The translations under genes were made by a program, and so were the position numbers. A model generated the notes under the pieces. It did not search any database and was not told where the DNA came from. It was given only the letters and a program-made list of their open reading frames with translations. A DNA stretch of 64,000 nt from Pumilibacter muris (lineage in GTDB: Bacteria; Bacillota; Clostridia; Christensenellales; Pumilibacteraceae), in the NCBI RefSeq assembly GCF_943193045.1, contig NZ_CALPCN010000004.1, forward strand, positions 1-64,000, read 5' to 3'. Below, in pieces: positions 51,413-60,788 of this stretch (position 1 is its first letter; every line of letters begins with the position of its first letter).

Positions 51413-53437
51413 TTAAAGCAAATCCTCTTGACTGTTTACTTTCTTTTCGCCGTCGGCGCGCATTACGGGAACATACGTCCCCTCGCTTGTGAGTTCTCGC
51501 GCTTTTACGTTGTCGGCAAGCATAAGTTTCATTTTTCCGAAAACTTCTTTCTTTATGTCGTCCGACAATATAGGCGTGGCTATTTCAACGCGTTTATCGG
51601 TGTTTCGGGTCATGAGGTCTGCCGACGATATAAAAACGTCTTCGCCGTTAGCGCCGAAACAGTATATGCGGGAATGTTCCAAAAATCTGCCCACTATGCT
51701 CCGCACGCGAATATTCTCCGTTTTTCCCTCCAAGCCGGGCAACAGGCAACATATTCCTCTAACCACAAGATTTATTTTAACGCCCGCCGAGCTCGCCTTA
51801 ACGAATTTGTTTATCATATCAAGGTCGGTTAAACTGTTCATTTTCGCAAAAATCGCGGCGGGTTCCCCTCTTTCCGCTTTTTCGGTTTCGCGTTCAACGT
51901 ATTTCATCAGTCCGCTTTTAAGCGAATGAGGCGCAATTAAAAGTTTTTCGTAGTCTTGCTCTATATTGCCGATAGCAAGATTGCGGAAAAACGCCGCGCC
52001 GTCACGCCCTATTGCGTCGTTAGAAGTTATAACGTTTAAATCGGTGTACAGCTTACTCGTGTTTTCGTTATAATTCCCCGTGCCCAAGTGCGTTATATAT
52101 TTCGCCTCGCCGTTGCGGTTCAAAACTATGCTTATTATTTTGGAATGAACTTTATAGTTGCCGACGCCGTAGAAAATAGTGCAACCCGCTTCTTTGAGAA
52201 CGTGCGCGTAATACAAATTGTTTTCTTCGTCGAACCGCGCGCAAAGCTCGATTACAACCGTTACTTCTATGCCGTTTTCGCTCGCGCGCTTTAACGCTTC
52301 CACTATTCGGGAATGGCTATCCAGCCTATAAATGGTTATTTTTATGCTTGCAACTTCTTTGCTTTCGGCGCACTCTTCCAAAAGGCGCACAAGGGTGCCG
52401 AAACTGTCGTAAGGATACGATAAAAACATATCGCCGCGCATAACGCGAGCTATTAAACTGCCGTCAGTTTCTTTCGCTCCTTTGGGGCGGAACGGCGTAT
52501 ATTTGAATTTTTCCGCTTCCGACTCGGGCAACACCGTATCTATTTTAGAAAGATATTTGCAATCGAGCGGATACGACAGCGTAAAACATTGTTTGTTTTT
52601 TATATTAAGGTTTTCGGTAAGAAAATCCATTTCGTCGTCGCCTATACCGTCGGTTTCAAGCCGCACCGCGCCGAAAGACGAACGCATTTCTATTTTTTCT
52701 TTTAAATATTTTGCAAAGTCGTAATCGTACTCGCTGTCGCAATCCGCTTCGTCAGTTTCGAAATCGGCGTTGCGGGTAACGCGCACAAGCGCGCGCGACA
52801 GGCACTTATATCCCGAAAAAGCCAAATGCCCGAGTTCTTTAACCATATCTTCGAGCGTTATAAAAGACGTTTTCTTTCCCGAAAAAACATAGAACGGCTT
52901 AACCTTTGCGGGCAACGGCATAACTCCGAGCATTTTGCGTTCGCCGCGCTCAAGCCTCATAACAAGATAGACGTGCGCGTTCTCGAACCTCATTAGCGGG
53001 TGTTTCGCGTCGAGCACCATAGGCGACAAAAACGGCAACACCGAAGAAGTGAAATATTTTTTAAGTTCCGCCTTTTGTTTATCCGAAAGCTTGCCGCGTT
53101 CTTGGCGCACGCCGTTCTCTTTCAAGTCTTTTTTCAGTTCGGCAAAAATTTTGCCCGCAAGCGCGGTAAGTTTTTTTGTTTCCGAAAATATGCCGCAAAG
53201 CTGTTCTTCCGCAGTAAGTTTGGTTTTGTTTTCGCGCGTTTTGGGGCTGACGGAATCTTGATTGAACAAACTTCCCACTCTAACCATGTAAAACTCGTCG
53301 AGGTTACTGCAAAAAATCGAGAAAAATTTACAACGTTCGAAAAGCGGCACGCTTTTATCCGCCGCCTGTTCGAGCACTCTTTTGTTGAAAAGCAGCCAGC
53401 TGTATTCGCGGTTTATATATTCGTTTTTAATAAACAT
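51413..53437 (-). CDS. ppk1: Polyphosphate kinase
   Basis: A 674-residue PPK1 that makes polyphosphate from ATP. The N-terminal domain opens with YINREYSWLLFNKRVLEQA, a hallmark of the family, and SNLDEFYMVRVGSL. The catalytic phospholipase-D-like half has YKVHSKIISIV with the autophosphorylated His, and THLGTGNYNENTSKLYTD. AAAGGA precedes the ATG. It lies immediately downstream of pfkA on the same strand. Confidence 0.96.
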   Translation of the reverse strand: MFIKNEYINREYSWLLFNKRVLEQAADKSVPLFERCKFFSIFCSNLDEFYMVRVGSLFNQDSVSPKTRENKTKLTAEEQLCGIFSETKKLTALAGKIFAELKKDLKENGVRQERGKLSDKQKAELKKYFTSSVLPFLSPMVLDAKHPLMRFENAHVYLVMRLERGERKMLGVMPLPAKVKPFYVFSGKKTSFITLEDMVKELGHLAFSGYKCLSRALVRVTRNADFETDEADCDSEYDYDFAKYLKEKIEMRSSFGAVRLETDGIGDDEMDFLTENLNIKNKQCFTLSYPLDCKYLSKIDTVLPESEAEKFKYTPFRPKGAKETDGSLIARVMRGDMFLSYPYDSFGTLVRLLEECAESKEVASIKITIYRLDSHSRIVEALKRASENGIEVTVVIELCARFDEENNLYYAHVLKEAGCTIFYGVGNYKVHSKIISIVLNRNGEAKYITHLGTGNYNENTSKLYTDLNVITSNDAIGRDGAAFFRNLAIGNIEQDYEKLLIAPHSLKSGLMKYVERETEKAERGEPAAIFAKMNSLTDLDMINKFVKASSAGVKINLVVRGICCLLPGLEGKTENIRVRSIVGRFLEHSRIYCFGANGEDVFISSADLMTRNTDKRVEIATPILSDDIKKEVFGKMKLMLADNVKARELTSEGTYVPVMRADGEKKVNSQEDLL

Positions 53438-53493
53438 TTTCCGTATCCTTTCTTATGGCGGTAGTTCAGTATATGAAAAAATTTTGCGGTGCG

Positions 53494-54564
53494 TTACCTG
53501 TCGCCGAAAGATATTCCCACGCTTCTGCCGCTTTCAATCATGGGGTGTTCGAGCGGCACCCATTTGGTTTTTCCCGCAATATCCGCTATTTTATTATGCG
53601 TAATTTTTTCGCCGCGTATAGCAACCGTAGTGCCGAAAAGTCCTTCTTTGCAAAGATACCCCGCGTAAGCGCCCACCTGTGTGGATATTGCGCGGTCGAG
53701 CGCGCTCGGACTGCCGCCGCGTTGAATGTGTCCGGGAATCACAACGCGCGTTTCCACTCCCGTGCGGGCGTTTATATCGCGCGCCAAACGGTTGGTTGCG
53801 GTAACGTCGCCCGTTTCGCTCCGTTTTTGCGCCCGTTCCTTTTTTTTGAGCCCCGCTTCGCTCTTTTCTATTGCGCCTTCGGCAACGGCTATAATGCTAA
53901 ACGCTTTTCCCGCTTCCGCCCTTTGTAAAACCTTTTTGCACACAATATCGGTGTCGAACGGTATTTCGGGCAAAAGTATTATATCCGCTCCGCCCGCAAG
54001 CCCCGCATATAACGTAAGCCACCCCACTTTATTGCCCATAATTTCAACAAGCATAGTGCGCCCATGACTCGCCGCCGTAGTGTGAACGCGGTCGATACAT
54101 TCGGTGGCAACGTCAACCGCCGAATAAAATCCGAACGTTACGTCGGTGCCGAAAATATCGTTATCTATGGTTTTCGGAAGCCCGACAACGTTGAGCCCCT
54201 CTTCTATAAGCAAAGCCGCCGACTTATGAGTGCCGGCGCCGCCGAGAGTAACGAGCGCGTCAAGCCCCATTTTTTTATAGTTGGCTTTCATTTTTTCCAC
54301 TTTGGTGGAATTGTTTTCCTCAACCGTCATTTTTTTAAACGGTTGGCGGCTTGTTCCGAGTATTGTTCCCCCAACGTTCAAAATGCCCGAAAAATCTTCG
54401 GGGTACATTTTTTTGTACTCTCCCGCTATAAGTCCGCCGTAACCGTCGGCAATGCCGTATATTTCCACCCCGCGAATATTTCTGTACGCGTATTTAGCAA
54501 AGCCGCGAATAACCGCGTTAAGCGCGGGGCAATCCCCGCCCGAAGTTAAAATGCCTATTCTCAT
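53494..54564 (-). CDS. pfkA: 6-phosphofructokinase, mixed-substrate PfkA clade
   Basis: A 356-residue PFK that phosphorylates fructose 6-phosphate. GILTSGGDCPALNAVIRG opens the protein, and PKTIDNDIFGTDVTFGF and VIPGHIQRGGSPSALDR follow. The donor-site loop reads LGGAGTHKSA with Gly rather than the Asp of PPi enzymes, but with Lys in PKTIDND as in PPi or mixed enzymes, so ATP versus PPi use is uncertain. Length is that of the mixed clade. Start 54564 follows AAAGGAG; an in-frame start 39 bases upstream has no such site. Confidence 0.93.
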   Translation of the reverse strand: MRIGILTSGGDCPALNAVIRGFAKYAYRNIRGVEIYGIADGYGGLIAGEYKKMYPEDFSGILNVGGTILGTSRQPFKKMTVEENNSTKVEKMKANYKKMGLDALVTLGGAGTHKSAALLIEEGLNVVGLPKTIDNDIFGTDVTFGFYSAVDVATECIDRVHTTAASHGRTMLVEIMGNKVGWLTLYAGLAGGADIILLPEIPFDTDIVCKKVLQRAEAGKAFSIIAVAEGAIEKSEAGLKKKERAQKRSETGDVTATNRLARDINARTGVETRVVIPGHIQRGGSPSALDRAISTQVGAYAGYLCKEGLFGTTVAIRGEKITHNKIADIAGKTKWVPLEHPMIESGRSVGISFGDR

Positions 54565-54661
54565 AAAAACTCCTTTGTTGCGATGTGCCGCAACCGTTCG
54601 CATTTATTCTTTTTCTTAAAAGTGCCACCGTTTAAAAGCGAATAGCTTGCTCCAAATCGTG

Positions 54662-55900
54662 TCACTTTATTGCCGCGAGGCGCAAAATTTCTTTTTCGAG
54701 CACCATTTTGCCGACGTCGGCTTTTTCTATTTCGAATTTAAGCCGCACTTTGCCCGCGTCCGATTTATTATGCGCTCCTATGCGGTGCTCGTAATAGCGA
54801 ACGTAAGTTGAAAAGTCCTGCATGTCGTTGCCCACTTCAAGCGAAAAAAGTATGTGAAAGAACGTGTTGCAGAAAAAATCGTCGTTCATTTCGGCGGTAA
54901 GCTTCTTCCCTATGATTTCCTGCATTTCGTTTTCGTATACAAACGGGTGGTCGAAATTTATAGCTTGCCCCACTCCTATGCCGTCGAAATCCACGTCTTT
55001 AAGCCAACGCATAAACCTAACGAGCGTTTCGTTAAAAGGCAACGCGTCGTCGCCGAGAGGCGAACCGTCGGAACGGCGCGCAAACGTCGAGTAACCCAAC
55101 AAGTATTTCACAAGCGCCTGACTATACGGCTTTATATTGACGGATATTCCCACGCGCTCTTCCACAAGGCGGGAAAAAAGTTCGTTAATAAGCCCCAAAA
55201 GCATATTTTCCGCCGCAGCAAGCTGCCCTTTTTGCGACGAATCGAGGCAACGGTGAAAAAGCATGTTAAGCTGTCGGTCTATATTTTTCAAGCTGTCGTT
55301 TAAACTGCTCATAAGCTCGTTCACGAAATCGTCGATTAACATGAACCGTTTGTTTTTGTAAATAATTTTATGCTCTATTTCCGACCAAAAGCTGTTTACA
55401 AGCGACTTTATTTGCAATTCGTAATTATATTTTTCGCCGCCGAGCACAACAAACCCGTCTATGCGGTAAATTTCAAGCCCGTTTTTTTGCCGTTCGGGTT
55501 GGGGCGCGCCTAACTTTAACCGCAAATGCTTGCGCCCTTCGGGATAAAAATAGCCGCCGCCCGCATCGTTGCAAAACAACTCTTTCAGTTTTTCGTACAG
55601 CGCTTTTTCGTCTTCCAAAAACCTGCACTCAAGCCGTATGCCCGCAATGTCGGAACACTCGCCCACAACGTCGAGCGCCGAATATTGCTTATATAAATTG
55701 TTGCGTATAATTTTTTCGCGGAGCGACGCCGACGTTTTAATTCGGTAAGTAACGCCTACGAGCGCGTCGAAATCTTCGAGCGTCTTTTCAAGATACGCCG
55801 AAATCTTTGCGGCGCTCTTTGTGTAGCTTTCCCTTTTTTTGTCCAAAACTCCGCAAGCGGCGTCAATATACGAAAAAACGTCTAACTTTTCGTCTTTCAT
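54662..55900 (-). CDS. RelA/SpoT synthetase-like protein
   Basis: A 412-residue protein with a (p)ppGpp-synthetase-like domain at about residues 30-210 (YRIKTSASLREKIIRNNLY, CSDIAGIRLECRF, YNYELQIKSLVNSFWSEIEH, IIYKNK). The segment that stacks the guanine and normally reads N-G-Y-x-x-L/I-H is not conserved (KNGLEIYRIDGF). A helical C-terminal region of about 200 residues follows, unrelated to TGS or ACT domains. It could be a divergent small alarmone synthetase or a related nucleotidyl/toxin-type enzyme. GGGAGG precedes the ATG. Confidence 0.8.
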   Translation of the reverse strand: MKDEKLDVFSYIDAACGVLDKKRESYTKSAAKISAYLEKTLEDFDALVGVTYRIKTSASLREKIIRNNLYKQYSALDVVGECSDIAGIRLECRFLEDEKALYEKLKELFCNDAGGGYFYPEGRKHLRLKLGAPQPERQKNGLEIYRIDGFVVLGGEKYNYELQIKSLVNSFWSEIEHKIIYKNKRFMLIDDFVNELMSSLNDSLKNIDRQLNMLFHRCLDSSQKGQLAAAENMLLGLINELFSRLVEERVGISVNIKPYSQALVKYLLGYSTFARRSDGSPLGDDALPFNETLVRFMRWLKDVDFDGIGVGQAINFDHPFVYENEMQEIIGKKLTAEMNDDFFCNTFFHILFSLEVGNDMQDFSTYVRYYEHRIGAHNKSDAGKVRLKFEIEKADVGKMVLEKEILRLAAIK

Positions 55901-55954
55901 CTGTTTTCCGTGCCTCCCGTAAAAAAAATCGCCGCAGTGCGCTCAACACGCTAA

Positions 55955-57451
55955 TCACGGCTTGTGGCGCGCTCGCGCAACGGCTACTTTCCAACCCAAA
56001 ATCAATTCGTCGCGCTTTTCTTTAGGCAAACGCGGTTTAAATATTTTTTCGGCAAAATCGCCTTTTTGCAACATTGCCGACGTTTTGCCGCCGAAAACAT
56101 GAGCGGCGAGCATTGCCACGCCGAGCGCGGTAGTTTCCACAACGCGCGGCCGCACTATTTCGGCGCCCGTTATGTCGGCAAGAAACTGCATCAAAAAATT
56201 ATTCGCGCTCGCGCCGCCGTCAACCGCCAAACGGGTGAACGAAAGCGAAGTGTCGCGTTCCATAGCGTGCAAAACGTCGAAGCATTGAAACGCTATCGAT
56301 TCGAGAGTGGCGCGCACAATGTGTTCGCGCTTTGTGCCCCGCGTTATGCCGCAAACTATGCCGCGCGCGTCGCTATCCCAATACGGAGCACCAAGCCCCA
56401 CAAACGCGGGCACCACATAAACCCCGCCGCCGTCCGGCACCGAAATCGCCGCTTGCTCGCTTTCTTCGGCGGTGGCAATCAGCTTCATTTCGTCGCGCAG
56501 CCACTGAATTGCCGCGCCGCCCGTGAACACGCTTCCTTCAAGCGCATAACACGGCAAGCCGTCGGCGTCGGACGCAAGCGTGGTTATTAGTCCTTGCTTT
56601 GAATTCACGTTCTCGCCGCCCGTGTTGCACAGCAAAAACAGCCCCGTGCCGAACGTGCATTTTGCCGCGCCGGGAGCAAAACAGTGTTGCCCGAAAAGCG
56701 CCGCCTGTTGGTCGCCCGCAACGGCGCAAATCGGAATTTCTTTACCGGTAAGTTCTTTCGACGCATAACCGTAAGTATGCCCCGACGGAAATACGTTAGG
56801 CAACATATCGCGCCTAATTGAAAAAAGTTGCAATAAGTCGGCGTCCCATTCGCGCTTATGTATGTTAAAAAGCATTGTGCGGGCGGCGTTAGTATAATCG
56901 GTGGCGTAAATTTTACCGCCCGACAGCTTAAACATTAAAAACGTGTCAACGGTGCCGAATCTCAATCTTCCCGCGTCCGCAGCCTCGCGCACTTGCGGCA
57001 CGTTTTCCAAAAGCCACTTCATTTTAGTGGCGGAAAAATACGCGTCGGGCATAAGCCCAGTTTTTTCGTAAATAAGTTGCTCGCACCCCGCTTCTATTAA
57101 ACGGCGACACTCGTCGGCGGAGCGGCGGCATTGCCAAACAACCGCGTTATAAAGCGGCGCGCCCGTTTTCGAATCCCACGCCACAACCGTTTCACGTTGG
57201 TTGGCAATTCCCATAGCCTCTATCTGTTCGGCGGATATGCCGCCGTTTTTGAGAGCTTCCGCCGCAGTATAATACACAGTATGTAAAATTTCAACAGGGT
57301 CGTGTTCTACCCAACCCGGTTGCGGATAAATTTGCTTAAACTCTTTATAAGCCGCCCCTACAATTTCTCCGTCTTCGTTAAAAATTATAGCTCGCGTGCC
57401 CGTTGTGCCCTGGTCGAGCGCAAGCACATATTTGCTTTCGTTTGCTTTCAT
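55955..57451 (-). CDS. glpK: Glycerol kinase
   Basis: A 498-residue FGGY kinase that makes glycerol 3-phosphate. DQGTTGTRAIIFN, the WVEHDP motif, NQRETVVAWD and TFGTGLFLL are hallmarks, and DGGASANNFLMQFLAD lies near the C-terminus. No glpF or glpD is adjacent. TTGAAA-N17-TATAAT lies directly upstream, six bases from the ATG, with no Shine-Dalgarno, so it is probably translated from a leaderless mRNA. Confidence 0.97.
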   Translation of the reverse strand: MKANESKYVLALDQGTTGTRAIIFNEDGEIVGAAYKEFKQIYPQPGWVEHDPVEILHTVYYTAAEALKNGGISAEQIEAMGIANQRETVVAWDSKTGAPLYNAVVWQCRRSADECRRLIEAGCEQLIYEKTGLMPDAYFSATKMKWLLENVPQVREAADAGRLRFGTVDTFLMFKLSGGKIYATDYTNAARTMLFNIHKREWDADLLQLFSIRRDMLPNVFPSGHTYGYASKELTGKEIPICAVAGDQQAALFGQHCFAPGAAKCTFGTGLFLLCNTGGENVNSKQGLITTLASDADGLPCYALEGSVFTGGAAIQWLRDEMKLIATAEESEQAAISVPDGGGVYVVPAFVGLGAPYWDSDARGIVCGITRGTKREHIVRATLESIAFQCFDVLHAMERDTSLSFTRLAVDGGASANNFLMQFLADITGAEIVRPRVVETTALGVAMLAAHVFGGKTSAMLQKGDFAEKIFKPRLPKEKRDELILGWKVAVARARHKP

Positions 57452-57457
57452 ACGATT

Positions 57458-57486
57458 ATTATATCACGAACCCCCGACTTTTTCAA
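57458..57486 (-). promoter_or_regulatory. Promoter of glpK, leaderless
   Basis: Minus-strand TTGAAA (57481-57486), 17 bases, TATAAT (57458-57463), then six bases to the ATG at 57451. Confidence 0.88.
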
Positions 57487-57546
57487 GAAATTACGCGACA
57501 ATTTTATCCGTTTGCAAGAAAAACGAAAACTCTTTATTGCGGCACT

Positions 57547-58077
57547 TTACCAATTGCCTCGCCGTTTCTTTTTGGTTATTTTAACCCTATCGAACTCGAT
57601 ATAAAATTCAAACCCCGTAGAGGTATCGAACTGCATAACGGGAAATCCGTCTTTCGACAAACTCAACTCGCAATCTACAATCGCCCCGAAGCATTCGAAT
57701 TGACTCCATGCATATTTTTGCAAATCGCTAAATGCAGTTCGGCATGAAATTATGTCGGAAAACTCGAAATGATAATCGAACATTCCGCCCGAGCATAAAT
57801 CAAGGTGAATTTCATCGTTAGTGTTCCTATACAAATTGGAGTTGCCTTTAAATCGAATTTCCGTAATTTTGAAATCGTGAAATCGATTAAGCAACCAAAT
57901 GTTATGCTTTTTATTTGTATATTCTTCTTGGTAATACTGCACAAGTTTCGGCGGCAATAAATGCTTTATCGACTGCAAATATTTATCATAATTTTCGTGC
58001 GTTATATCTTTTTCATCGTAAAACTTTATTATGCCGTGCGCATATTCGGGAAGTTCATTATCGCCCCAACAATACAT
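57547..58077 (-). CDS. Hypothetical protein, tandem paralogue 2
   Basis: A 176-residue soluble protein of unknown family. It is a paralogue of the upstream gene at 58166-58786: the first 60 residues (DNELPEYAHGIIKFYDEKDI...) and the last 35 (ELSLSKDGFPVMQFDTST ... FDRVKITKKKR) are nearly identical, while the middle differs much more. AAGGAG lies 11 bases before the ATG. The 88-base gap suggests one transcript for both. Confidence 0.75.
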   Translation of the reverse strand: MYCWGDNELPEYAHGIIKFYDEKDITHENYDKYLQSIKHLLPPKLVQYYQEEYTNKKHNIWLLNRFHDFKITEIRFKGNSNLYRNTNDEIHLDLCSGGMFDYHFEFSDIISCRTAFSDLQKYAWSQFECFGAIVDCELSLSKDGFPVMQFDTSTGFEFYIEFDRVKITKKKRRGNW

Positions 58078-58165
58078 ATTTTCAGTTTACTCCTTAAACA
58101 AAAATTGAACTCAAGTCGCCCGTTATAAATACTAAAAAGAAAGACAAGACTTTATGCGATTACGT

Positions 58166-58786
58166 CTACTGTCTATTCCTATGCTTCCGTTTCTTTTTGG
58201 TTATTTTAACCCTATCGAACTCGATATAAAATTCGAACCCCGTAGAAGTGTCGAACTGCATAACGGGAAATCCGTCTTTCGACAAGCTCAATTCGCAATC
58301 GATAATTTCGCCGAAACAATCATAAGGTTCGCATGTGTATTTTTCCAACTCCGAAAACGCCGTTCGGCAAGACACAATGTCGCTGAACTCGATATGATAA
58401 TCAAACATTCTACCCAAACTTAAATCGAGAATTACCTCATCATAAGTATGTCTGTAAACGTTCGAATTGCCTTTAAACCGAATTTCAACTATGACGCAAT
58501 CGTGAAAACGATTGGGCGAATATCTATCAGGAGAAGGTTTAGTATATTCTTCTAGATAATATTTCACCAAATTCGGCGGCAATAAATGCTTTATCGACTG
58601 CAAATATTTATAGTAATTTTCGTGCGTTATATCTTTTTCATCGTAAAACTTTATTATGCCGTGCGCATATTCGGGAAGTTCGTTATCGCCCAAATAATAC
58701 ATATAATCTTCTATCTCCTTTTTACCGCGTAATCTTCGAGGCGTTTTTTTCTCCATAGGATGACTGAAATAAAATTGTGTCGGCAT
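58166..58786 (-). CDS. Hypothetical protein, tandem paralogue 1
   Basis: A 206-residue protein, the longer copy of the pair, with a basic N-terminal extension (about 30 residues, FYFSHPMEKKTPRRLRGKKE) that the second copy lacks. No membrane segment or known domain is seen. GAGGAGG precedes the ATG and a perfect promoter lies upstream. The lack of other accessory genes nearby gives no hint of function; an immunity-type protein family is possible but unsupported. Confidence 0.75.
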   Translation of the reverse strand: MPTQFYFSHPMEKKTPRRLRGKKEIEDYMYYLGDNELPEYAHGIIKFYDEKDITHENYYKYLQSIKHLLPPNLVKYYLEEYTKPSPDRYSPNRFHDCVIVEIRFKGNSNVYRHTYDEVILDLSLGRMFDYHIEFSDIVSCRTAFSELEKYTCEPYDCFGEIIDCELSLSKDGFPVMQFDTSTGFEFYIEFDRVKITKKKRKHRNRQ

Positions 58787-58829
58787 GTCCTTTTTCCTCC
58801 TCTTTGCAGTTTAAATACTTTTGTTTTTT

Positions 58830-58858
58830 ATTATACCACAAAATACACTTTTTGTCAA
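58830..58858 (-). promoter_or_regulatory. Perfect promoter of tandem paralogues
   Basis: Minus-strand TTGACA (58853-58858), 17 bases, TATAAT (58830-58835). Confidence 0.88.
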
Positions 58859-58865
58859 TATCCTT

Positions 58866-58905
58866 TAAAAAAATTACCCCGTTACGCTAAAACGAGGTAA
58901 TTTTA
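58866..58905 (-). terminator. Terminator of asparaginase gene
   Basis: Minus-strand AAATTACCTCGTT with AACGGGGTAATTT and T7; it lies just upstream of the paralogue promoter. Confidence 0.85.
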
Positions 58906-58927
58906 ATTATTATTTTAAATGTATCCT

Positions 58928-59878
58928 TCACATAAAAAATTCGCCGAAAGTGTTGGCGCGAATGTAGGCGGCGCGCTCCGCTTCGGTTTCAAAATTTTCG
59001 TGAGCTATTCTTACTTTGGTGTAGAGCGTTATGGGCGCGATATTGTCTATAACCTGCACAAAACTCGGCATTTGCTCGAACGACTGGTATTTTTCGCCGC
59101 TCATTCCGCCCGCAAGATACACTTCGAGCCCTTCCAAAAGTCCTATTCCCTGCGAGCCCGTGTTTATCGAACCCGTGTGGTAGCCCGCAAAAACCAACGC
59201 GGCGTTATCGGCGCGAGCCGAACGAGCAAGAGCGGCATAGTCTATTCCCGGATTTGCGAAAATGAGCTGAACAGCTTTTTTAGCGCCTCTTCTTTTAAGT
59301 TCGAATTTGTGCGGCTCAATGCTTTCGCTTAGCATAAATTTGCCCGTGCGGTCGGTATAGCCGCAAATTTTGCCGAGCGCGGAATTAAGTCCGCCGTCAA
59401 AATCCCTGCTGCTCAGCAAACGCGTGGACGCATGCAAAACAGGGCGGTCGTACGGGTTGCGGTAAGGCACGAACACGCCGCTAACAAGCCCCGAATCGAT
59501 TGCCGCAAGCGCGCACATAAGATTTGCGCTTCCGTTGCTCATAGGGTTGCTTAGAGGAAAGTCAGCCGAAACGAGCATTACGGGAATATTTATTCCCACG
59601 TTGGTAAGCCCGAGATAAGCCGCCGTATAGGCGAGAGTGTCGGTTCCGTGCGTTATAATTATTGCTTCCGACGTGGAAAGTTCGCTCTCTAAGCAGTCGC
59701 TTAATTCGTGCAAAGACTGCCATGTCATATTTTCGCTAAGCATACAAAACGGAGTGCGCACCCGTTCTATTCTGCCGTTGAGTTCTCCGAAACTCGTAAC
59801 TTTGCCCGGTCGCATTATATTGCCGTCGTATTCGCTCGAAATTGTTCCGCCGCTGTTGATTAGCGTTATTTTTTTCAT
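58928..59878 (-). CDS. Asparaginase family protein
   Basis: A 316-residue type I/II-like asparaginase that should hydrolyse asparagine (or a related amide) to aspartate and ammonia. The N-terminal catalytic Thr motif is NSGGTISSEYDG and the second is THGTDTLAYTA; SADFPLSNPMSNGSANLM follows. There is no signal peptide, so it acts in the cytoplasm. The transcript starts about 38 bases upstream, but no Shine-Dalgarno is visible. Confidence 0.9.
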   Translation of the reverse strand: MKKITLINSGGTISSEYDGNIMRPGKVTSFGELNGRIERVRTPFCMLSENMTWQSLHELSDCLESELSTSEAIIITHGTDTLAYTAAYLGLTNVGINIPVMLVSADFPLSNPMSNGSANLMCALAAIDSGLVSGVFVPYRNPYDRPVLHASTRLLSSRDFDGGLNSALGKICGYTDRTGKFMLSESIEPHKFELKRRGAKKAVQLIFANPGIDYAALARSARADNAALVFAGYHTGSINTGSQGIGLLEGLEVYLAGGMSGEKYQSFEQMPSFVQVIDNIAPITLYTKVRIAHENFETEAERAAYIRANTFGEFFM

Positions 59879-59922
59879 TTTGTTTATTACCGCAAAACCG
59901 CTTTATTTTTTAAATCAAACAG

Positions 59923-59951
59923 AGTATACCACTACGGCAAAAAAATCGCAA
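59923..59951 (-). promoter_or_regulatory. Promoter of asparaginase gene
   Basis: Minus-strand TTGCGA (59946-59951), 17 bases, TATACT (59923-59928). Confidence 0.75.
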
Positions 59952-59987
59952 ATATTTTTATGCGGTTAAATAATTTTTCCGCAAAAT

Positions 59988-60764
59988 TCAATATTCCACC
60001 GCCTTGCGAATAAGATACACCGAAAATTCGAGCAACAGCGCCGCCGCCACCACAACTACGGTTACGGCAAGTAACCTACCTATTTGAAAGTACACCCTCG
60101 TTTGCTGCATAATAAGCCCCAAGCTGTCGCGCGTTTGCGCAAGGACTTCGGCGGCAACAGTCAGTTTAAGCGACAAACTCGCCGCGCCGCCCGCCACACG
60201 CAAAAACGCGGGCGCAGAAAGAGGCAAATATACTTTCGCAAATTTATACGCGCCGCTATCGGCATAAAGCCGCGCCGTTTCTTCGAGTTCTGCGGGCACA
60301 GCCGCCAAAGCGGCGTCAAGCCCGCTGTACAACACAGGAAAAATTACAAGCCCCGAAACTATTAGCGGCGTAAGCGCGTCGCCCGTCCAGAGCACCAACA
60401 GCAAAATAACGCTCATTGTGGGCAAACTGCGCACAATCCCTATAACGGGCGAAAGTATGCGCTTTAACGGATTCCAAGCTTTGCCGCCGTAAGCGCACAG
60501 CACTGCCAACACGCAAGCGGCGCAAAAACCCGCAACGCTGCGCAAAACGCTGAGCGAAAAGCTTTTCCAAAAATATCCGTTTGAAAGCTCGCGTCCGAGC
60601 TCGGCAAAAGCGTTTAACGGAGTGGGAAAAACCAACTTTTTTCCGTAAGCGGCGGCGGCAATCCACCAAGCCGCAACAAAAAGCGCCGCTCCCGCAAAAG
60701 TATAGAGCGCGCCTTTCGCTCCCTCTAAGGGAACGCGGTTTTTCCGTCGCATTACTTTTTTCAT
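59988..60764 (-). CDS. ABC transporter permease, NitT/TauT type
   Basis: A 258-residue inner-membrane permease with six hydrophobic segments. The EAA-like loop PAELEETARLYADSGAYKFAKVYLPLS (about residues 155-180) contacts the ATPase. It follows the solute-binding protein gene by 24 bases. No ATPase gene is found next to it; the next gene downstream is the asparaginase, with its own promoter. Confidence 0.9.
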   Translation of the reverse strand: MKKVMRRKNRVPLEGAKGALYTFAGAALFVAAWWIAAAAYGKKLVFPTPLNAFAELGRELSNGYFWKSFSLSVLRSVAGFCAACVLAVLCAYGGKAWNPLKRILSPVIGIVRSLPTMSVILLLVLWTGDALTPLIVSGLVIFPVLYSGLDAALAAVPAELEETARLYADSGAYKFAKVYLPLSAPAFLRVAGGAASLSLKLTVAAEVLAQTRDSLGLIMQQTRVYFQIGRLLAVTVVVVAAALLLEFSVYLIRKAVEY

Positions 60765-60788
60765 ATTTCCAAAATCCGTTTAATCGTT

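Noticed and set aside
53494-54564. Inactive phosphofructokinase because the donor loop reads GGAGTHKSA
   Set aside because: Members of the mixed-substrate clade commonly vary at the Asp of this loop, and all other catalytic motifs are intact.
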